DNA of 64,000 nt from NCBI GenBank assembly GCA_963678705.1, contig OY783221.1, positions 13,578,001 to 13,642,000 on the forward strand, given 5' to 3'. Shown piece by piece: positions 56,580-64,000 of the stretch. Both the position numbers and the translations under genes were made by a program. The stretch comes from Panorpa germanica. Its lineage: Eukaryota > Arthropoda > Insecta > Mecoptera > Panorpidae. The notes under the pieces are model-generated. The model searched no databases. It was not told where the DNA came from and worked only from the letters and a program-made list of their open reading frames with translations. Numbering within the stretch: the stretch's first letter is position 1; every line of letters begins with the position of its first letter.

Positions 56580-58248
56580 CCGTATTGTTTATTAGGTGTA
56601 GAATCTGCAATGTGCGCTAAGCCTCATATATAAGACATTTAGAATTAAATATGGACCCCATCCATTATTACCGCGTTAAGATGCTGCTGTCGCGAGATGA
56701 TTTTATCTTACGCTGTGCAACAAAGGCAACCGTTTTAGATGTGAGTGTTTAGATATATCGTGTACTTGCTCAGCATATAATGTAACATAATAGAAAACGA
56801 AGAGAAACGTTTGCCACGATAAAAATATATTCTGAAAGTCAGCAGATCTTTCCTCAGCGGAGAATCAGACTAAATAAAATTATGGCGCCCTGAAGTTATA
56901 GTCTTTGGAAAAGTGATTCACTTGGGAACGTCCTTAAGTACCTCTTTGTACTTAAGTTACTTGAACTTGCTTACAACATAAGTTACTTGCTTCGTACTAA
57001 GAACAGTGTCGCATATATTTATAATTACTTACTAATTAAAAATCCTAGTAAAAGCGAAGTAACAATGTGCCAATAGTGTACATTCTTCTTAATCATATCA
57101 CTCCATCAATTGTTCCACATGAAAGTCTTCGACTTTAAAAGCTTTAAATGATTTTAATATGAGATAAATCTAATAGCCTCTTCTTGTAATATCGCGTCCT
57201 GTGACTTAAGAGATAAAATTCAATTCTATGAAGCAGAGAACGATTGTAAGAATGTTTGGAAAGCAGCGCGATGTTAACTGGAGAGAACATCCTTCCTTTT
57301 GTAGTCGTTTCCGGTTGGAATAAAAGAATTTAGAGAATTTTGTAAAGGAGAGAAAAACTTTCAAAATACTGATACCACGCGTTTTGTTATATTTGTTGAA
57401 AAAGGCAGGGATTGCAAATCTTTAAGCACGTGCGTGACAATATTTTACAGTGCATTTGTATTGCAATTGCAAAGATCCAGAGATATTCAAAATAGTTTAC
57501 AAAAGTATTTAAATACAAAATGTATTTAAAATACAAGGAATGAAAAAATTTGAGAAAAACAATTATAACAAAAAATATAAAAGGATTTGGGGGAGAGAGT
57601 GAATTGATAATCATTAAAGTAGAAGCTTGCTTGCTTACATGATGAGGAGTGCCAATGTCAACAGTGGGATGTGAGAGGCTTTACATTAACGATCATTGCT
57701 TGCACGCACGCCAACCTTACGCCGCGCTGCTGCATTTGACGTCGTAAAACTTACAGCTATCATAAAACAATTTGGAAAATTTACTCATACCTGACGCAAT
57801 AATACTTAAAGTGCCTCGCACAGCGTACAGCTGGTGTCTAACTTATTAAATAAAAACATAAAAAAGAAGTAGAAATTGTTTTTACGATGTATTATAAAAA
57901 AATAATAATGCCTGAACGATAATAATAAATTACTAAAAACAAAGTTTATAGGCTGTGTTTACGGTCATATCCATTTCCCAGTGACGCAAGGCTTGCGGGT
58001 CAAATTTACAAGACTTATTGATTCGCTGTCTGATAATGACAAGAAGTCTATACTAAGTATATACTAAGTCGCATTGTTCTGTGTAATTGGAAAACACCCA
58101 GCATCTCCTTCTACAAATTACAGGTACCATGTGCAAAGCATGTGTAAGGACCTTAATATATAAAGCGCCTAGCTGATTTATATTGATAAAAAAAACTATC
58201 TGTATCTCATATGCACATATAACAAAAGTAGAATTTTATGCTTCTTAC
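56580..58248. other. Region without recognised gene
   Basis: AT-rich with less AT-rich patches at 57640-57740. A minus-strand reading ending in a GTAAGC donor near 57632 was considered as an invadolysin 5' exon and rejected. Confidence 0.35.
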
Positions 58249-58315
58249 CTTCCTCTGTCAACGATGAAATATCTCACGCACATGCATTTACACAATAATA
58301 GGGAAGTTTACTGAC
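58249..58315 (-). other. Candidate non-coding (5' UTR) exon, 67 nt
   Basis: On the minus strand a strong acceptor (AATTTTTTCCTTTTCAG) and a consensus donor (GGAAG/GTAAGA) frame 67 nt that have stops in all three frames and contain a short uORF (MHVREIFHR). Position and strand would suit an upstream untranslated exon of invadolysin, but this is only splice-site evidence. Confidence 0.3.
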
Positions 58316-58596
58316 CTGAAAAGGAAAAAATTATTAGTTATTTAGTAATTTGATAAATGTGCAAACTTACATTAAACATTGACAGAGACAGGCATTAAAT
58401 TGAACGATGGAATAGGCAAGTAACTTTAATGCCTGTTCTTACTGCAAAGTCCTTGAATGAATTAGAGAGGGAGGGGGAGCGGGGATGTAACTGGTTCATA
58501 CACAATAGACATATCAAGAAATTCACGTTCTGTGCAATAACTAATCCATTTACGGAACGTATGGTGATCAAGAATTTGCAAGGTGTTAGAAGCTAG

Positions 58597-58741
58597 GTGT
58601 CACAACAAATAGTCATTGATCGAGGTAAACATACCCGGGGGCCGTCAACAACATATACAACGTATACAGGGGCATTCAGAGCCGCATTAGGCCTGTCGGA
58701 AACTGCAAGCGTATTTAAACGAATTCTCCAGCCCTCATGTC
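58597..58741 (+). other. Candidate plus-strand exon ending at a perfect donor
   Basis: The less AT-rich segment ends TCATGTCAG/GTAAGTG, a perfect donor. One frame is open for about 49 codons up to it, but without an ATG start or known motif. It could be a first exon of an unknown gene or a chance splice-like site. Confidence 0.25.
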
Positions 58742-58744
58742 AGG

Positions 58745-59634
58745 TAAGTGTCTTTTTTGGCTCTGTGAACTGGGGTAGATAATGATAAACAAAATGCGAT
58801 ATAGTAGTTGCTTATTTTTATATAACACGCTATATAACAAAAACCGGATATTCGCATTGGTATTCGCGAATGTGAGAGATCGAACATTCGAATTTGAATT
58901 TTGAATTTTTCGGGAATTTTAATTTTAAATTTCAGCTCCCGAGAACATAAAAAGTCAGTAAAATACACCCTACAGTCTTATCACTTAAAATTCAACCTTT
59001 TGCAAATCAAATTTGCAATAGGGTAGTACTCTAGAAAGGTAACGGTTGATTTTGGTGAACGGGTCGGATGGATATTAAAGTGCCAAAACAGAAACCGAAA
59101 CGACTAATGAATTTATGTTGAGATTTTCTGGTTTAGGTAAAATGTCAATCAAAACGAATAAAAAGACCCTTTTCATGTGAATATGTCACTTGGTTTCAAG
59201 TTGAAACGAATATGATTCGTATGCAAATAAAAGGGAAAGGGCTTTACTTGTATATTGTATAAATTCACCGCCGATCAAAGGGTTAATATGTGTATGGCAA
59301 TAAAGGTCGCTATAAAGAGAATCACGTTTTAATCCGAGCTCGCGGTTCGTTGTTTATAACTCAATTCATGTGTTCGCTACGTTATTTCATGTAATCCAAC
59401 GACACGAGAACGTAATCGTAATCATACTCGTATATTCCAAGGCTGCCAACATAGTGGATATTTTGTCATATACATATATTAAGTACGTATTTATTTATAT
59501 TTAACCACGCAGGTTTACCAACATATATCAAAGGTTTCCAACCTTCCTTCCAAAAGACGTTTTATAGTTTTGAAAACAAGGAAGAAGAAAAACTGCTTCT
59601 CACAAAGTAATGACATAAAAAACTGTCAAGTCAA
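58745..59634. other. Region without recognised gene
   Basis: Nothing recognisable; a less AT-rich patch at 59265-59430 is not open. Confidence 0.35.
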
Positions 59635-59642
59635 GTTCACAC

Positions 59643-60135
59643 TAGGGATGGCGATCTGAGATCGATTAATCGAAGAATCGATTTTTTGAGTCGAAAAAAT
59701 CGATTTTTTAAATCGATTTTAAGCAATGGATCGATCCCGTGAATCGATCTCAAACACTCGAAAATCGAGATTCGATTTTTATTTTGTAAGAATGCTTATT
59801 TATTATAGGCTTGGACATGAAATATTGGGAATTATAATTCTTTTATTCTATAGTAAATAAGGTACTTGATTGTATTAATTAATTAAAAATCACTCTTCAC
59901 TTATTCTTTAATTATAAGAAAGGCTTGTATTTTTCTTTACAACTTTAATAAAAATAAAATCGATAAAAGATCGTTTTAATTTTTTGGTTAATGCTTTTTT
60001 ATAAAAACTCAAAAAGAATCAAAAAATCGATTTTTGAGAAATTGATCTTCTAGACATCGATTTTTTTCTGAATCGATTCTTTAGATTAGAAAAATCGATC
60101 TTTTTTAAGAAAAATCCCTATCCCAGCCATCCCTA
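59643..60135. mobile_element. 493-bp hAT-like MITE with TAGGGATGG ends
   Basis: TAGGGATGGCGAT at the left and CCAGCCATCCCTA at the right, with 8-bp flanks GTTCACAC / CTTCACAC (one mismatch). Repeated ATCGATTTTT words lie near both ends. Relative of 51931-52344. Confidence 0.82.
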
Positions 60136-60655
60136 CTTCACACGACATTATACGTTTTTTACAGTATGCGATTTTAAACATATAATCAGCGGGATGTTCA
60201 CACGGTAACCTTTTATTAGTTAAAACGCATAGCCGCAGTTTCCATACGGCAAAATGAATGTACTAAAATGAAATTTGCTATATGTTTGAGGCAAGTAAAG
60301 AAACAAAAAGAAACGCTGTTTGATATAGGTGTTATTTAAGTTTTATTAAATTTGAATAGGACGAATCAATAGAGTTCGGACTTTGAAGCGAAGGGATTGT
60401 TGTACCTAGAACTTATAGTAGCCGAATTATTGTTGATTTAGAATTCTTGGATAAAATATTGTCTGTGCCGCTTGAGTTGCAACGCGATTTTTATATAATT
60501 CCATAGTTTTATTACACAAATCAATAAATAAATTATTATCTATAAAAGATTCGTCAAACATTTTCTAATAATAAAGTTGAAACACGTGCAAATGATACTT
60601 CAGCACTAAACACGTGTTCGGTTACTATTCGATAAAAGTCACGCCGTGTGAAAGA
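60136..60655. mobile_element. GGTTCACACGGC-family element, split near its left end
   Basis: Left end TTCACACGACATTATACG is preceded by the MITE at 59643, which landed in its terminal repeat. The right end is GTCACGCCGTGTGAA. The interior matches 4720-4972. Confidence 0.6.
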
Positions 60656-60739
60656 TACCGCATAGTACATAGTGCACTATGCGTCAGACACTTCCTCGAC
60701 TACAAATTTCCTTGGGATCTTCGTTAACATTTTGGGCCC

Positions 60740-61090
60740 AATTGAGTCCCATGTGGCATGCGCTGTAAGCCTATCCAAAAAAAAATATATATTAATAGAG
60801 TAATGTCAGTTTTGCCACATTGGGACCTGCCTTGGACCCGACTGGGATAACCTAACATTAAAATTAATATGGTAATGAAAGTATTGTCTCGTTGAGACCG
60901 GTTCCCGGCCCAAATTTTTGTGGTGGAGATGTTAGCAATTAACTACAGCTCCATTAATGAGAGATGGACGGGCAGAAATCCCAAAAAAATTATTATTAAC
61001 TCGGGAAATTATTTCTTTTCCTGGGATTGCCTAGTTGGGGCCATCTAAGGTTTTACGTAACATTGGGTTTAAAAGAAAAAAATCAGTCGG
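60740..61090 (+). repeat. Second locus of the minisatellite-bearing repeat, about one unit
   Basis: It carries AATAGAGTAATGTCAG, CCCGACTGGGATAACC and then the tail also seen at 56366-56575. With roughly one or two tandem units it shows that the repeat expanded at 55435 rather than here. Confidence 0.6.
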
Positions 61091-61812
61091 GTCTGTCTTA
61101 GTACAAAATATCGCAGGGTTTCTATAACCGAAGCCACTATCCAATTTCACAACTTGAGCAACTGTGATCGATTGTCATCCTTGGCAACATCCTTTCTTAT
61201 GTGTATTCTCGTACATGTTGTTAAAATTATTAATATTCATTTGCGACCTTCGATCATACACAAATTAGCGTAGTCGTGAAGTACATTCCATCGTTATACT
61301 CGTAGACTGCATCTATGAAGACTCTGATGGCAGTACCATGTGATTAAGGATGCCGCACTTTGGAGAAACGATTTTAAAATTTTGGATTAAACATTTACTT
61401 TCATAATTTTCTTTAATCTACTGGTTTTTTTGAGCCATCTGGCGAACGGGTGATAAAATGACTAAGTAAGAAATGCACTTGAAATAAATTGTACGGCAGT
61501 ATAGCCAGAGAAATGTAGATCGAGGTCCATCAACCAAAAAAAGTAATGTCAGGTACGAAGGTTACTTTACATTGCAGTAAGTTGATTAGGCAGCCGCATA
61601 TTACAGGCCCGTCTTTCTTTTTAATAAATATATTTTTATTCCGATCTGTCGTAAAGACATTTAACAATAGGTTTACAAATAAAATTCCAACACAACCGTA
61701 TCTATTTATTATTTCATTTAATTAAGTCCCGAGACGTCCATCTCCTTAATCTGCTGAAGGTAGTCCTGTCTTCCATTAGGTTAATCATGTATTAATAATA
61801 AATCATGTTATA
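61091..61812. other. Region without recognised gene
   Basis: Nothing recognisable on either strand. Confidence 0.35.
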
Positions 61813-62756
61813 CAGGGTGTCCCAAAATTCAACGATAAGCGGGCACCAGAGGGTACTCCTGCCCATGACTACACGAGAAAAAAAATTTATCTCATTTTGT
61901 TTAGAAATTACAAAAAAGAATAAAAATCTTTCGAAAATTGAAACACCTTAAGATGTTTTTAACTACCATGACCACAATTTTTCAAATATTTCTGATTTTC
62001 TTTGTATCGGCAACCTAAATAGCACAGCTATCCACCACAACCATTAAAAATCCTAGAATGCTAGTAGTTTTTACACAAAAATTAATCGAAATTATTTTTT
62101 TCCCTAAATTTTTTAAAGAATTGTACTTTCTATCCACTTTAACTCATCGTGGTGTAAAAAAAAGTATGAACACTACTGTGGCAAGTTTTTTTTTTAAATT
62201 AGCGCAACTCTTCAGGATGAAAAGTGGCGAAAAGTGATAACTATCAACAACAACAATTTATGAAATTTGGTTCTTGTTTTGAAATAGTATGCATAATTTT
62301 TTTTTATTGCTAGTTTTCCTGGAGTATTATACCATTTTGGAATCCTGAAGAGTTGCGCCAATTTCTATAAAAACCTTCCCTAGTAGTGTTCATACTTTTT
62401 TTTTACACCGCGATGAGTTAAAGTGGACTGAAAGTAAAAATCTTTAAAAATTTAAGGGAAAAAAATAATTTCAATTGATTTTTGTGTAAAAACTACTAGC
62501 ATTCTGGGATTTTTAATGGTTGTGGTCGATAGCTGTGCTATTTAGGTCGCCGATACAAAAAAAATCAGATACATTTGAAAAATTGTGGTCATGGTAGTTA
62601 AAAACATCTTAAGGTGTTTCAATTTTCGAAAGATTTTTATTCTTTTTTGTAATTTCTAAACAAAATAAGATACATTTATTTTTTCTTTTTTCTCGTGTAG
62701 TAATGGGCAGGACCACCCTCTGGTGCCCGCTTATCGTTGAATATTGGGACACCCTG
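61813..62756. mobile_element. 944-bp foldback element with CAGGGTGTCCCA ends
   Basis: Ends CAGGGTGTCCCAAAATTCAA and the complement of TTGAATATTGGGACACCCTG, flanked by TA. The inverted arms run about 400 bp each (61813 to about 62220 and about 62338-62756; for example GGCGCAACTCTTCAGGATTC pairs with the GCGCAACTCTTCAGGAT region), leaving a loop of about 115 bp. A transcript would fold into a long hairpin. No ORF. Confidence 0.92.
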
Positions 62757-62895
62757 TATAAGCAATAATAATCATGTCAATAATGTATTTAACTGGTTCA
62801 TAAATCTGACTTTGAATTTAGCCGTTGAGTTTCAATTTTTTATCTTACTGTAGGTATAGTAATCGTCTTTCGTTTGTAATATATGTATTTGCACA

Positions 62896-63214
62896 GGGTC
62901 GACTGATTGCAAACGCGAGCCCCGAATCTGCCCTGTGTGAATGCAACTGTGTTGTTAGTGAGAGAACACACAAGCCTGAATAAAAACCTGTGTTTCTTAG
63001 TGCAGGTCAATTACGTTGCATGCTATTGACGGCGACATCATGAGCAGAGATGTGCACAAATACAATTCAAAAGTATTTAAATACATACATACATACAAAT
63101 ACCTCACAGTACGACACAATAAAATTTCCTATTACACGAAACATGGCTCGACATGGCTCATTTTTCGTTTTCGTTGGAAACTTCGTTGCGCGGCTAGTTT
63201 GCAATCAGTCGACC
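62896..63214. repeat. Inverted-repeat pair GGGTCGACTGATTGCAAAC
   Basis: GGGTCGACTGATTGCAAAC at 62896-62914 and its complement at 63196-63214 bound about 320 bp, suggesting a small MITE. The target duplication was not clear. Plus-strand frames of 70-84 codons inside it are not supported. Confidence 0.5.
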
Positions 63215-63345
63215 CGTATGCAGACGGCCTTATTGACATTGGAGTCTACGAAATTGTCTTAAAACAGTAGTATCTCTGCGTACATTAAATTATAAGAAAA
63301 ACAATACGTAAATAATGATCGAACTTGCTGGGCATTTACATTTTA

Positions 63346-63605
63346 TTTAATTTATTTAACGTCGGCCTATTTCCGATGCTGAGTCCTATCACCGACGACC
63401 TCCTTCAATGTTGGCAGTATTTATGGTGTCGTGGCCTCATATATGTGGGCTACACCACTGCCTAATAACTGTACGATTATGTATGACCATAATCAATATA
63501 AGTTCATAATAACCAAACCCAGAAAATATATATCTGGTCCGGGGATCGAACCCGAAGACACAGCAGTCGGCGTCAAGCATCAATGCTCTCGCCCACTGTG
63601 TCGTC
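63346..63605 (-). mobile_element. tRNA-derived SINE, full length, with 13-bp target duplication
   Basis: Flanked by CATTTACATTTTA at 63333-63345 and 63606-63618. Same structure as 53284-53557 and nearly identical to it over the body, so both copies are young. Confidence 0.92.
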
Positions 63606-63618
63606 CATTTACATTTTA

Positions 63619-64000
63619 ATTTGATACACCTGTTAATAATTTCTATTGGTATTTAACCTGTATAAAATAATACGTTTTTGTATAAACTCAACAGGTGGCT
63701 CTTTCTCTGTGGGTGGTAGGGGTTCAGCAGGATATCTGCGTATAAAATTTAAAATAAATATTATTACCAGGTGTTCGCGTAACGCGGATCGGATTGGGGT
63801 GATGGAGCGATGTTTAAGGGGGTTGAAAATAGATTAATAAAGAGATAATGAATCAAATGAACGGCGTTATTTTAATCGAATAAAAACAATGTATTTACAA
63901 ATGATTACAAATATTACCATAAAAATGTGATTAAATAAATGAATAGATGAGAATTTCTACATTTATTGGGCATTTTTTAAAAAAGTGTTACAATATATAA
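63619..64000. other. Right edge, no recognised gene
   Basis: A less AT-rich patch at 63690-63830 is open on the plus strand without start context or known motif. Confidence 0.3.

Noticed and set aside
57600-57700. Minus-strand segment ending LSHPTVDIGTPHH before a GTAAGC donor as the invadolysin 5' exon
   Set aside because: In-frame stop just upstream, poor acceptor, and only loose resemblance to the expected Cys/His/Pro pattern.

Overview
This looks like about 64 kb of an insect nuclear genome. It is strongly AT-rich, has GT-AG introns, TATA/Inr core promoters, AATAAA poly(A) signals and a very heavy load of transposon remnants. No bacterial operons, CRISPR array, rRNA or free-standing tRNA gene were seen. 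I infer an arthropod, probably an insect, from the promoter style, the split signal-peptide genes (exon 1 codes only 2-4 residues, as in many insect cuticle/secreted protein genes) and the TE families. I cannot name the species.

Host gene. Three short minus-strand exons (17331-17431, 3165-3195, 972-1054) join in perfect phase and read as the propeptide/early metalloprotease region of invadolysin (leishmanolysin-like peptidase, M8 family). One of them is a 31-nt microexon. The gene continues past the left edge, and its 5' exons lie upstream of 17431 and were not identified.

Nested peptide family. The 14.1-kb invadolysin intron (3196-17330) holds three small two-exon genes: 4640-6155 (+), 9572-10126 (+) and 13045-13928 (-). 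Each encodes a 106-124 aa secreted protein with a signal peptide, an acidic/polar Ser-Pro-rich linker, a conserved junction of the form G/D-E-x-L-x-T-x-x-x-F-(W/L)-G, and a Gly-Trp or Gly-Phe/Pro C-terminal domain ending at the stop codon. Each has its own TATA box. They are probably structural (cuticle/secretion) or host-defence peptides. This cluster is the most notable content of the window.

The rest. From about 18 kb to 64 kb I see mainly layered transposable elements: a tRNA-derived SINE family (about nine copies or pieces, two with exact target-site duplications), hAT-like non-autonomous elements (8-bp duplications; one family keeps a BED-finger remnant), TTAA- and TA-flanked MITEs, pogo-like MITEs with CTCGATATATCGAA ends, mariner/IS630 transposase pseudogenes, 5'-truncated LINEs, a 944-bp foldback element with CAGGGTGTCC ends, and a 71-72 bp minisatellite inside a dispersed repeat. 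Several elements are nested, and paralogous pre-insertion sites elsewhere in the window date some insertions. Only weak exon candidates were found in this half (50436-50574, 58249-58315, 58597-58741).
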